64,000 nt of DNA from Bosea vestrisii (GTDB taxonomy: Bacteria > Pseudomonadota > Alphaproteobacteria > Rhizobiales > Beijerinckiaceae), in NCBI RefSeq assembly GCF_030144325.1, contig NZ_CP126307.1:1240001-1304000 (forward strand), written 5' to 3'. Each line of letters starts with the position of its first letter. Positions within the stretch are counted from its first letter, which is position 1. Under the pieces are notes generated by a model, which saw only the letters and a list, made by a program, of their open reading frames with translations, was not told the DNA's origin and did no database searches. Position numbers and translations under genes: made by a program. This document shows, piece after piece, positions 44,504 through 52,277 of the stretch.

Positions 44504-45103
44504 ATGACGAAGGTTCTGGTTCTCTACTATTCCAGCTACGGCCATATCGAGACGATGGCGCAGGCTGTCGCCGAGGGCGTGCGCGAGGCCGGCGCCGAGG
44601 TGGTGATCAAGCGCGTGCCCGAACTCGTCCCTGAGGAGGTCCCCCGCAAATCCGGCTTCAAGCTCGATCAGGCCGCGCCGATCGCCACGGTCGACGAGCT
44701 CCCCGATTACGACGCGATCATCCTCGGCGTGCCGACCCGCTTCGGCAACATGCCGGCGCAGATGAAGAACTTCCTCGACCAGACCGGCGGCCTCTGGTTC
44801 CAGGGCAAGCTGGTCGGCAAGGTCGGCAGCGTCTTCTCCTCGAGCAACACCCAGCATGGCGGCCAGGAGAGCACGATCCTCTCGACCCACACCGTCCTGC
44901 TGCATCAGGGCATGGTCATCGTCGGCCTGCCCTATGCCTTCCAGGGTCAGATGATCATGACGGAGATCAGCGGCGGCTCACCCTATGGCGCGAGCACGAT
45001 CGCCGGCGCCGACGGCTCGCGCCAGCCCTCCGAGAACGAGCTTGCAGGCGCCCGCTATCAAGGCCGCCACGTCGCCGGCATCGCGGCAAAGCTCGCGGCC
45101 TGA
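44504..45103 (+). CDS. wrbA: NAD(P)H:quinone oxidoreductase WrbA
   Basis: 199-residue flavodoxin-fold protein: VLVLYYSSYGHIETMAQAVA is the FMN-phosphate loop, followed by GVPTRFGNMPAQMKNFLDQTG, SSSNTQHGGQESTI and the C-terminal SGGSPYGASTIAG. It reduces quinones by two electrons, avoiding semiquinones. The start MTKVLVLYYSS is chosen over upstream in-frame ATGs. A small GNAT protein follows 149 bp later, a common pairing. Confidence 0.95.
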   Translation: MTKVLVLYYSSYGHIETMAQAVAEGVREAGAEVVIKRVPELVPEEVPRKSGFKLDQAAPIATVDELPDYDAIILGVPTRFGNMPAQMKNFLDQTGGLWFQGKLVGKVGSVFSSSNTQHGGQESTILSTHTVLLHQGMVIVGLPYAFQGQMIMTEISGGSPYGASTIAGADGSRQPSENELAGARYQGRHVAGIAAKLAA

Positions 45104-45252
45104 AGGCTCGGATCGGCGCAGCGCGCCTGCCCGGCATCGCTGCGCTCGCCGCCTCGATGCCGGCCTGCCTTGCCGAGTACCGCGCCGCTGCTCCAGACTG
45201 CCGTTGATCAAGCGTCCGCACCCGCGGCCCACGACTGAAAGAGGATGATCCG

Positions 45253-45531
45253 ATGGATACCGGAGTCGTCGACCGGCCCGACCAGAACCGTTTCGAACTC
45301 GCCGTCGGCGACGAACTCGCCCTCGCCTATTACCGGCTCGACGGCGACCGCGTCGTGCTGACCCACACCGAGGTTCCCCAGGCGCTGTCGGGCCAGGGCG
45401 TCGGCTCGCGGCTGGCCAAGGGCGTCTTCGAGCAGATCAAGGCCTCGGGCCGCAAGGTCGTGCCGCGCTGCTCCTTCATGGCCGGCTGGGTCAGCCGCCA
45501 TCCGGAGTATGACGATATCGTCGTGGGGTGA
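45253..45531 (+). CDS. Small GNAT-like N-acetyltransferase (YjdJ/GTG-type)
   Basis: 92 residues: FELAVGDELALAYYRLDGDRV, VVLTHTEVPQALSGQGVGSRLA (acetyl-CoA loop QGVGSRL) and CSFMAGWVSRHPEYDDIV. This is the minimal GNAT fold of the YjdJ family, of unknown substrate. AGAGGATGATCCG precedes the start. The 149 bp between wrbA and this gene hold no visible gene. Confidence 0.88.
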   Translation: MDTGVVDRPDQNRFELAVGDELALAYYRLDGDRVVLTHTEVPQALSGQGVGSRLAKGVFEQIKASGRKVVPRCSFMAGWVSRHPEYDDIVVG

Positions 45532-45577
45532 GCGGCGGCACTCCGGCTCGCCGAGCCGTAGCCCGCAGAGCGAAGGC

Positions 45578-45653
45578 TGGTGGGCCGGGCCGGACTCGAA
45601 CCGGCACCGGCGCTGTTATGAGCAGCGAGCTCTAACCATTGAGCTACCGGCCC
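45578..45653 (-). tRNA. tRNA with anticodon CAT, probably tRNA-Ile2 (or Met)
   Basis: 76-nt cloverleaf on the minus strand. The acceptor GGGCCGG pairs with CCGGCCC, discriminator A and encoded CCA (45578-45580). The D arm is GCTC...GAGC. The anticodon arm CGCTG-CTCATAA-CAGCG has anticodon CAT at 45618-45620. The T arm is GCCGG-TTCGAGT-CCGGC. It lacks the C1:A72 mismatch of initiator tRNA. The GGTTAGAGC D-loop and CTCATAA loop resemble the TilS-modified Ile2 type, but Met elongator cannot be excluded. Confidence 0.93.
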
Positions 45654-45756
45654 GCAGCACGCCTAGCATCCGGGCGGCGAGGCGTGCAACGGCTTTGCGG
45701 CGAACCTGGGAATTGTCAGCCGGGAAGTCACCGATCCCATCCGCAATTGCATCGGG

Positions 45757-46395
45757 CTAGGCGCGCTGCAGATTGCGGCGCCGGCGCAAGGGGCCGAGGA
45801 CATTGATCTCGAGAGCGCCGACCGTGGTCGCAGCCAGCGCGGCGATGCAGACCATGAGCTTCGAGATCTCCTCCATCGCGCCTTCGATCAGGATGGCGTG
45901 GACCACCCCGGCGCTGACGATCGCCACGGCCAGCACGCTGTGGGCGATGCGCCAGTTCCGATGGGAGAGGCGCAAGCGCCGGCGCGTCGCGGCGAGGAGG
46001 GCTGTGAGGACGAGGCACCACAGGCTGATCACGCCGTAGAGCGAGAACGGCGTCGGCGCGACCAGCAGCAGCGCATCCATCACGTCCTCGGGGCTATAGG
46101 CATAGAGCGCCCCGATATGCAGCGCGACTGCGGCAACGATCGCGATTCCGCCCCAGCGATGCCAACGCAACCCGCGCGCGGCCGGCATGAGAACCGGAGC
46201 GGTGGCGGTCAGCAGCGGCTGCACGAACAGCAGGCTGAGCGCCACGACGCCGGCCATGCCGCCGATGACCCAGAGGAACTCGCGGCCGCGCTGCAGCGGG
46301 CTTACCGCCGCCGCGACCACGGGGATGGTGGCGACGGCCGCGATCGCCAGCCAGGCGATGCGCCGTCGGCTCTTGTCAGCTCGACTTGCCGGCAT
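45757..46395 (-). CDS. Ferric-reductase-like transmembrane protein (bis-heme b type)
   Basis: 212 residues with about six hydrophobic helices. Four histidines form two pairs spaced 14 residues: H79/H93 (WHRWGG, ALHIGALY) and H152/H166 (IAHSVLAV, VVHAIL), the arrangement that holds two stacked b-type hemes in ferric-reductase-like domains. There is no FAD/NAD domain. Its start overlaps the 3' end of the secreted intradiol dioxygenase gene by 20 bp, implying coupled translation and a possible electron-transfer role. Confidence 0.78.
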   Translation of the reverse strand: MPASRADKSRRRIAWLAIAAVATIPVVAAAVSPLQRGREFLWVIGGMAGVVALSLLFVQPLLTATAPVLMPAARGLRWHRWGGIAIVAAVALHIGALYAYSPEDVMDALLLVAPTPFSLYGVISLWCLVLTALLAATRRRLRLSHRNWRIAHSVLAVAIVSAGVVHAILIEGAMEEISKLMVCIAALAATTVGALEINVLGPLRRRRNLQRA

Positions 46396-46900
46396 TGCCC
46401 GCGGCGGGAGCGAGGACGAAGTCGACGGCCATGCTCTTGTCGTGGCGGCTGTTCAGCACCGGCCGCAGGAACAGGGTCGCAAAGCCGGGATCGTCATAGG
46501 CGATATGGATATGCGGCTGGCCGAACTGCGGCACGATCGGCGAGATATCGAGCCGATAGCGGCCGTTCGCGTCGGTCATGACGCTGCCGCGATTGCTCGG
46601 CTCGCGCTCGCCGCCACGATCGGTCGCCGCCCAGATCTGGATGCGGAGATTGCGCAACGGCTCGCCGCTACCGGCCTTGCGCACGATGCCCGACGCGACG
46701 AAGCCGGTTCCGAGGTTCTCGACCAGAGGCGCGCCCGGCATGTAGTTGTTGGCGCCGCCGGGCATCGTCTGGGTCGGAGCATGAACGCCGGTCTGCGCGC
46801 TCGCGGTAGCAAGATGTCGTGGCAGCAGGCCGACGACGCCCGCAGAAGCTGCGCCAAGGAGCAGGATCCTGCGGTTGGGATGGATGATCGTCACGGTCAT
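46376..46900 (-). CDS. Secreted intradiol ring-cleavage dioxygenase-like protein
   Basis: 174 residues. A twin-arginine-type signal (PNRRILLLGAASAGVVGL, then ASAQT) precedes a protocatechuate-3,4-dioxygenase-like domain: GFVASGIVRKAGSGEPLRNLRI, QIWAATDRGG, MTDANGRYRLDISP and GQPHIHIAYDDPGF. The tyrosine in GRYRLD and the His-x-His in HIHI are candidate Fe(III) ligands. The domain is shorter than catabolic enzymes. ATG 46900 has GAGGATC upstream. The substrate is unknown; a periplasmic role is inferred. Confidence 0.82.
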   Translation of the reverse strand: MTVTIIHPNRRILLLGAASAGVVGLLPRHLATASAQTGVHAPTQTMPGGANNYMPGAPLVENLGTGFVASGIVRKAGSGEPLRNLRIQIWAATDRGGEREPSNRGSVMTDANGRYRLDISPIVPQFGQPHIHIAYDDPGFATLFLRPVLNSRHDKSMAVDFVLAPAAGNAGKSS

Positions 46901-47090
46901 GATCTGATCCTCGCCATTTTCATCTGACGTCAGGAAAGACTTTGGGCGGCATGGCCGGAGGCAGCCACGGGCCTCCGCCCGACGCATCGTCTTGTCTGTC
47001 CCATCTAAGAAGCCGCGGCCGGCGAAGTCCATCGGCTGGGCCATCACCTTCCCGTCATGCCGGCGTGAGGCGGCAGCCGGCAGTAATGAA

Positions 47091-47121
47091 AACGCCGCCG
47101 CTCGATGAGAGCGGCGGCGTT
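47091..47121 (-). terminator. Strong rho-independent terminator of the large chemoreceptor gene
   Basis: AACGCCGCCGCTC/GAGCGGCGGCGTT (47091-47103/47109-47121), a 13-bp perfect stem with a 5-nt loop. Read on the minus strand it is followed by TTTTCATT, 28 bp after the receptor stop. Confidence 0.88.
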
Positions 47122-47149
47122 CTGGTGAACCTGTCTTGGACAGCCTGGA

Positions 47150-49552
47150 TCAGGCCGCCCTTGCCTGCTCGTGTTCGTGCTCCGCTGCCCCGCCCTCGCG
47201 GAAGCTGAAGCGGGAGATGTGCTCCGTGAGCGAACGGGTCTGCTCGTCGGTCAGGGCGAGCGCGGCATTGGTCTCCTCGACCAGCGCGGCGTTCTGGTGC
47301 GCCATGGTGCCGATGCCGTCGATCTCCTTGTTGATCGTCGAGACATCGGTCGCCTGGCCGCGCGCCGTCTGCGAGATGCCGTTCATCAGTGCCGAGAGAT
47401 CGTTGACCGAGGTCAGGATGCTGCCGAACACGGCCGAGCTCTGCTCGACCAGGCCGACGCCGACCTTGACGTCGCCATGGGCCGCCTCGACCAGCTTCTT
47501 GACGTCGTTCGAGGCGTCGGCCGAGCGCTTGGCGAGGCTGCGCACCTCGCTGGCGACGACGGCGAAGCCCTTGCCGGCATCGCCGGCGCGAGCAGCTTCA
47601 ACCGCCGCGTTGAGCGCCAGGAGATTGGTCTGGAAGGCGATCTCGTCGATCATCGAGATCACTTCCGAGATCTTGCTGGAGGAGACGCGGATGCGGTGCA
47701 TCGCTTCCAGCGCCGATGCGACGACCTGCTCGCCCTGCTGGGCGCGCTCCTCGGCACTCTGGGCCATGCCGACCGCCTGGGCGGCGTCCTTGGCGGTCTT
47801 CTGGACATTGCTGGCGAAGGCGCCGAGCTGGTTGGTCGCCACCGAGACCGCGTTGCTCTCTTCGCTGGTGCGCTCGGCGAGATCGGTGACGCCGTCGAGT
47901 ATCTCGCTGGTCGCGCTGCGCACGGCCGAGACGGTCTCCGACAGGCGCGCCAGCGTGCTCTCGAACTCGCCGGCGAGGCTGTTCGTGCCATTCTTCAGCT
48001 CGGCGAAGGCACCCTGGTAACGGCCCTCGACGCGGGCGACCAGGCGGCCATCGGATAGGTGGCCGAGGACCTCGCAGGTTTCCGACAGACCGGCCTGGAC
48101 CGTCTCCAGCAGCTCGTTCACCGAGCCGGCGAGCGCGTTGAGCTCGGCGTCGGCGAAGTTGGCGTCGACGCGCCGGCTGAAATCGCCCTGCGCCGCCGCC
48201 GCGACGACCACGCCGAAGGCCTCGCCGAGCTCCGCCATCATCTGCCGGCGCTGCTCGCGGGCGCGCTCCTCGTCCTCGACCTTGGCGAGCTCGGCGGCGC
48301 GCAGCGCCACCGCATTGTCGCGGAAGAGCAGCACGCTCTTCGAGATGTCGGCGATCTCGTCATTGCCCTTGGTCTCGACCTGGGTCTCGAGCTGCCCGTC
48401 GGCGATCGCCCTGGTCGCAGCCCAGAGCCGGTTGAGGCGGCCGACGATCTGGCGCCGGACATAGAACAGCGCCAGTGCCAGCGCGACGATAAGCGAGCCG
48501 AGGCCGATGATGCCGAGCCAGAGCTTGCTCGTCTCGATCAGCTTCTGCGTCGAAACGACGGCGGCCTGCGCCTCGCCACGTGCGCCCTGCACGAGTGCAT
48601 CGACCTCGCGGCGAAGATTCGCCGCCGCCTGGTCGACTTCCTTCAGCCCACGGGTGATGCCTTCACGCGTGGTGATGTCACGGATGCGGATGTCGACCAG
48701 CCCGTCGCTGCCCTCGCCGACCGCGATCAGGGCCTCGACCGTGCTGGCCCGCGCCTTGTTGGTGGTGATCTTCTCGGCGTCGGCCAGCAGGGTCCGCAGC
48801 CGGTAGGCGATGCCGTTGAAGCGCTCGCGGGCGAAGCCGAGCTTCTCCTTGTCGTTGATCTGCGCGATCTCGCGGAGCACGCCGACCATCTCGTTGACAT
48901 TGGCCTGCAGCGTCCGCGCCAGGTCGAAAATGGCGAAGTCACGGTCCATCAGCGTCTTGACGGCGCCGGTCAGCGCCTCGCCGGATAGGACGGCGAGATC
49001 GTCGAGCCCGAAGGTCACCGCGAACTTGGCCTGTTCGGCTTCGCCGCTCGCCGCCTTGACGAAGGCCTCGTAGGCCTTGCCGAGCTTCTCCAGCGCGGCG
49101 GCCGATTCCGAGGCGTTGCGCAGGCGCTCGCCGGTCAGGTCGTTGATGTCGTTGATCTGGCGCGAGAGGCCGTCGAGCGCGCTCTGCGCCTTCTTGTTGT
49201 CGACATTGCCCTGCTCGCCGATCTTGCGGACCAGATCGAACTGCCGAGCCTCGACCTTGTCGAACTCGCCGGTCAGCGCCGCGCGCTCGCGCACGGTCTG
49301 CACTTCCATGAAGCGCGGCGCCAGCGCCGTCGAGGCCGTCGCCGCCTGCGACAGCTCGAGCGCCAACTCGACCACCGGCATCTTGCGCTCGACCATGTCG
49401 GCAACTGTGCTGCCGACCCGGCCATAGGAGAACCAGGCGACCAGCGAAGCTGCGATCGTCAACACCGTCAGGACGCCGAGCGCCGCATAGATGCGGGCGG
49501 CGATGCCGACACGCGACGCCTTCTGGCGCGCAGGCTTCTCAGTCTTCGACAT
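47150..49552 (-). CDS. Methyl-accepting chemotaxis protein with large periplasmic helical domain
   Basis: 800 residues. TM1 is about 18-42 (IAARIYAALGVLTVLTIAA), followed by a roughly 300-residue periplasmic, Ala-rich helical domain. TM2 is about 345-368 (LWLGIIGLGSLIVALALAL). One HAMP, a second HAMP-like unit (GDFSRRVDANFADAELN) and the signalling hairpin IAFQTNLLALNAAVEAARAG follow. The C-terminus (HEHEQARAA) has no CheR-docking pentapeptide, unlike the receptor in the che operon. The ligand is unknown. Single-gene unit with a strong terminator. Confidence 0.94.
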   Translation of the reverse strand: MSKTEKPARQKASRVGIAARIYAALGVLTVLTIAASLVAWFSYGRVGSTVADMVERKMPVVELALELSQAATASTALAPRFMEVQTVRERAALTGEFDKVEARQFDLVRKIGEQGNVDNKKAQSALDGLSRQINDINDLTGERLRNASESAAALEKLGKAYEAFVKAASGEAEQAKFAVTFGLDDLAVLSGEALTGAVKTLMDRDFAIFDLARTLQANVNEMVGVLREIAQINDKEKLGFARERFNGIAYRLRTLLADAEKITTNKARASTVEALIAVGEGSDGLVDIRIRDITTREGITRGLKEVDQAAANLRREVDALVQGARGEAQAAVVSTQKLIETSKLWLGIIGLGSLIVALALALFYVRRQIVGRLNRLWAATRAIADGQLETQVETKGNDEIADISKSVLLFRDNAVALRAAELAKVEDEERAREQRRQMMAELGEAFGVVVAAAAQGDFSRRVDANFADAELNALAGSVNELLETVQAGLSETCEVLGHLSDGRLVARVEGRYQGAFAELKNGTNSLAGEFESTLARLSETVSAVRSATSEILDGVTDLAERTSEESNAVSVATNQLGAFASNVQKTAKDAAQAVGMAQSAEERAQQGEQVVASALEAMHRIRVSSSKISEVISMIDEIAFQTNLLALNAAVEAARAGDAGKGFAVVASEVRSLAKRSADASNDVKKLVEAAHGDVKVGVGLVEQSSAVFGSILTSVNDLSALMNGISQTARGQATDVSTINKEIDGIGTMAHQNAALVEETNAALALTDEQTRSLTEHISRFSFREGGAAEHEHEQARAA

Positions 49553-49914
49553 TGACGCGGTACTCCTGAAGACAAGCCCGGCAGCGCGGCGCTGGCCGGT
49601 AGCGGATCACGGACGATAGGCGGCGGCCGACAATGGTCAGCCGTGGAATGGATGCGTTTGGAAAAACTCGGAGCAAAGGCTCGCCGGCTCGATCGTGCCG
49701 CGTGCGAGCGGCGGCGCGAGCCGGGCCACGTCCGTCGACATGCGACGGCGATCGATCATGCAGGACCTCCCAGCCCCAGGCTGACCGATCCCGGTGGATC
49801 GATCCCCGGCAGAATTGCGGAGGTTCGCTTAAAGAACGCTTAAGTTGCCGGATTCTTCTGAATCACTCGGCCTGCGGGCCGGTTCAGGTTCCGTTAGGAT
49901 TTACGGCGCCGGAA
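49553..49914. other. 362-bp gap upstream of the large chemoreceptor, with one short open frame
   Basis: Apart from the candidate small frame at 49637-49759, no coding frame with family resemblance, no tRNA and no clear terminator is visible. It probably holds the chemoreceptor promoter. A short hairpin CGGCCTGCGGGCCG lies at about 49868-49881. Confidence 0.5.
49637..49759 (-). CDS. Candidate 40-residue small protein upstream of the chemoreceptor
   Basis: A 41-codon frame opens MIDRRRMSTDVARLAPPLAR and ends THPFHG. It is supported mainly by an excellent ribosome-binding site (GGGAGG, 6-8 bp before the ATG). It lies 84 bp before the chemoreceptor start on the same strand. No family recognised. 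It may be a leader peptide or chance. Confidence 0.3.
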   Translation of the reverse strand: MIDRRRMSTDVARLAPPLARGTIEPASLCSEFFQTHPFHG

Positions 49915-50325
49915 TCACCCCTCCGACACCGGTGGCACCGGCCGTGGCCGGCCGTCATCGTCGATCGCGACGAAGGTGAAGCTCGCGTCGGTGACCTTCT
50001 CGTGGAGCGTGGTGCGGAAGCGCTTGGCCCAGGCCTCGACCTGGATCTTCATCGAGGTCCGCCCGACCGACTTGACCGAGGTGTAGACGCTGAGCACGTC
50101 GCCGACCTTGACCGGGCGGATGAAGGTCATCGCTTCGACCGCGACCGTCACCACGCGTCCCTGCGCCCGCTCGACGCCGGCGATGCCGCCGGCCTGGTCC
50201 ATCCGCGACATCACCCAGCCGCCGAAGATGTCGCCATTGGCGTTGGTGTCCGCCGGCATGGCGATGGTGCGCACGGTCAGTGTGCCGCACGGCTCCTCGA
50301 CGGGATTGACGCCAGGCTCAGTCAT
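49915..50325 (-). CDS. Acyl-CoA thioesterase, YciA-type hotdog fold
   Basis: 136 residues. The hotdog motif MPADTNANGDIFGGWVMSRMDQAGG includes the N/D catalytic region of YciA/BACH enzymes, followed by VTVAVEAMTFIRPVKVGDVLSV (cited by halves) and FTFVAIDDDGRPRPVPP. It hydrolyses medium- to long-chain acyl-CoA. ATG 50325 overlaps the upstream channel-like gene by 8 bp; the frame is open to 50367. Confidence 0.92.
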   Translation of the reverse strand: MTEPGVNPVEEPCGTLTVRTIAMPADTNANGDIFGGWVMSRMDQAGGIAGVERAQGRVVTVAVEAMTFIRPVKVGDVLSVYTSVKSVGRTSMKIQVEAWAKRFRTTLHEKVTDASFTFVAIDDDGRPRPVPPVSEG

Positions 50326-50695
50326 CGTTGCCCTTCCCTTCCTCGATATGGAAGGAGTGGAGCACACGATGCAGGATCGGCGCCAGCACGAAGCCGGTGG
50401 CGATCACCACAAACAGACCCGAGAAGAGTGCATAGGCACCTGCGAAGATCTTGCCGCCGACGGTCTTGAGCTCGGCGACCGGCCCCATGCCCGACAGGAT
50501 CATCGCCGCATTGACGAACGCATCGACCGCGCTCATGCCCTCGCTGACCGCATAGCCTGCCATGCCGATAGCGAGCCCGACCACGGTCAGCGCCAGCCAG
50601 AGCAGTACCGCCCGCCCCAGACGCAGGGCAAAGCGCCTTATCGGGACCAGCCGCTCATGGCGGCGTTCGAATTGCATCAGGCGCGGCATCACCAC
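50318..50695 (-). CDS. Small two-helix channel-like membrane protein with non-canonical pore sequence
   Basis: 125 residues. TM1 is about 26-47 (LGRAVLLWLALTVVGLAIGM), then a re-entrant-like segment MSAVDAFVNAAMILSGMGPV, then TM2 about 82-106 (KIFAGAYALFSGLFVVIATGF). The spacing and the pattern D-A-x6-L-S-G-M-G-P followed by G-K-I-F-A resemble the pore of two-TM potassium channels, but SGMGP (68-72) replaces TVGYGD. Ion conduction is therefore uncertain. It overlaps the thioesterase gene. Confidence 0.72.
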   Translation of the reverse strand: MVMPRLMQFERRHERLVPIRRFALRLGRAVLLWLALTVVGLAIGMAGYAVSEGMSAVDAFVNAAMILSGMGPVAELKTVGGKIFAGAYALFSGLFVVIATGFVLAPILHRVLHSFHIEEGKGNDD

Positions 50696-50828
50696 CTCGT
50701 CAGTTCGGCGGGTCGGGGCAGTCCGAACGGGGTGTCGGACGGTCTGGTCATGAGCATGGCATACCCCCTTTGCCGTTGAGCCGGCAGCCGATACGCGCCA
50801 CTATTCGCCGAACATCGCGGGGCCGGCA

Positions 50829-51641
50829 ATGCAGGCGGATTGGGAACTGGTGCGGGCGCCGCCGCGGCCCGATCTGGCGGGCGCCGTGCTCGGCTATACC
50901 GGCTATCGCGAGCACCGCGCCGAGCCGGTCCTGCGCCGCGAAGTGCCCGGGCTGATCCTGCCGCTGATCGTCAACTTCGCCGCCCCCTTCACGCTGTCCG
51001 TCGCCGGTGGCGAAAGCAGCGCGCCGCAGGGCTTCGCAGCCGGCCTGATCGACCGCCCGGTCCTGGTCTCCTCCACCGGCCTCGCCGCCTGCGTGCAGGT
51101 CGATTTCACCCCGGCCGGCGCCTATGGCTTTTTCCAGCTCGACCAGCGCGACATGGCCGGCCGCATCGTCGACCTCGACGATCTCGGTGAATTGCGCCAT
51201 CTCGGCCCGCGCCTGCGCGAGTGCCTGTCCTGGGCTGCGTGCTTCGCTTTGCTCGATCGCGTCATCGGCCAAAGGCTGGCGCGCGGGCGCAACCTGTCGC
51301 CGGAGGTCGCCGCCGGTCTCGCCTGGCTGGCGGCGCGGCGCGGCAGGGGCCGCATGCGCGAACTCGCGGCTGCGGCCGGCTGGAGCGAGCGCCACCTGAC
51401 CAGGCGTTTCGTCAGCGAGACCGGCGCCGGGCCGAAGACCATCGCCCGCATCCAGCGCTTCGAGCATGCGCGCGAACTGGCGGCGCGCGGCCAGCCGGGT
51501 GGCTGGGCCGCGATCGCCCAGGCCGCCGGCTATGCCGATCAGGCCCATATGACCCGCGAATTCACCGCTTTGAGCGGCCTGCCGCCCGCCGCCCTCGCCC
51601 GCAACGACGCCGGCGAGCATGGCATCCTGGAACCGGGCTGA
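50829..51641 (+). CDS. AraC-family transcriptional regulator
   Basis: 270 residues. A degenerate N-terminal sensor domain (EVPGLILPLIVNFAAPFTL) leads to a C-terminal AraC HTH: MRELAAAAGWSERHLTRRFV and IAQAAGYADQAHMTREFTAL, ending SGLPPAAL. This DUF6597-like type often neighbours VOC or glyoxalase genes, as here (72 bp downstream). Divergent from the channel-like/thioesterase pair. Confidence 0.88.
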   Translation: MQADWELVRAPPRPDLAGAVLGYTGYREHRAEPVLRREVPGLILPLIVNFAAPFTLSVAGGESSAPQGFAAGLIDRPVLVSSTGLAACVQVDFTPAGAYGFFQLDQRDMAGRIVDLDDLGELRHLGPRLRECLSWAACFALLDRVIGQRLARGRNLSPEVAAGLAWLAARRGRGRMRELAAAAGWSERHLTRRFVSETGAGPKTIARIQRFEHARELAARGQPGGWAAIAQAAGYADQAHMTREFTALSGLPPAALARNDAGEHGILEPG

Positions 51642-51713
51642 AGTCCGTTTCGTTCAAGACCGCGCGCGCCCGATCGGCTTTGCTGGCGCGACATGCAACC
51701 GGAGATGCCGCAC

Positions 51714-52133
51714 ATGCCGCAGCCCGCCGCTATCTATTTCAGCCTGCGCTACCGCGATGCGGTCAAGATGGTCGACTGGCTCGTCGAGGCCTTCGGCTTC
51801 GAAAAGCACGCCGTCTTCCTCTCGGATGACGGCAGCAAGGTCGTGCATGCCGAGCTGCGCCTCGGCGAGGGCATCGTGATGTTCGGCTCGAGCGAGGGCA
51901 CCGACTTCGCCAAGCTCGTCCAGACACCGGCCGAGCTCGGCGGCACGACCGCCTCGCCCTATATCGCGACGACCGACATCGATGCGCTCTGCGAGCGCGC
52001 CCGCACGGCCGGCGCCGAAATCTGCATGGAGCCGCGCGACCAGACCTATGGCAGCCGCGACTTCATCTGCAAGGACCCGGAGGGACACATCTGGTGCTTC
52101 GGCACCTACCGGCCGGGAGCTGCCTCGGCCTGA
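51714..52133 (+). CDS. VOC-superfamily (glyoxalase-like) protein
   Basis: 139 residues from ATG 51714 (GGAG 9 bp upstream); in-frame ATGs at 51693 and 51705 are possible. Paired beta-alpha-beta-beta-beta modules: AIYFSLRYRDAVKMVDWLVE, GFEKHAVFLSDDG, VVHAELRLGEGIVMFG, then SRDFICKDPEGHIWCFGTY. This is the PhnB/glyoxalase-like group that often acts as bleomycin-resistance-like binding protein or dioxygenase. Function unknown. Probably cotranscribed with the AraC gene. Confidence 0.88.
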   Translation: MPQPAAIYFSLRYRDAVKMVDWLVEAFGFEKHAVFLSDDGSKVVHAELRLGEGIVMFGSSEGTDFAKLVQTPAELGGTTASPYIATTDIDALCERARTAGAEICMEPRDQTYGSRDFICKDPEGHIWCFGTYRPGAASA

Positions 52134-52153
52134 CCGAGAGCCGGAACAAGTGG

Positions 52154-52270
52154 AGCCCTCATCCTGAGGAGCCGCGAAGCGGCGTCTCGAAGGATGCTTC
52201 AGGAAGCTCTGGAACCAGCTGGAGCATCCTTCGAGACGCAGACTGACGTCTGCTCCTCAGGATGAGGGCT
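52154..52270. repeat. Cloverleaf intergenic repeat, family 1, copy 2
   Basis: 117 bp. The outer 19-bp arms (52154-52172/52252-52270) and inner 17-bp arms (52182-52198/52223-52239) are identical to copy 1. The side hairpins differ: CGC-GAA-GCG at 52173-52181 and AGAC-TGAC-GTCT at 52240-52251. It lies between the convergent VOC and MFS genes. Confidence 0.9.
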
Positions 52271-52277
52271 GTGGGCG

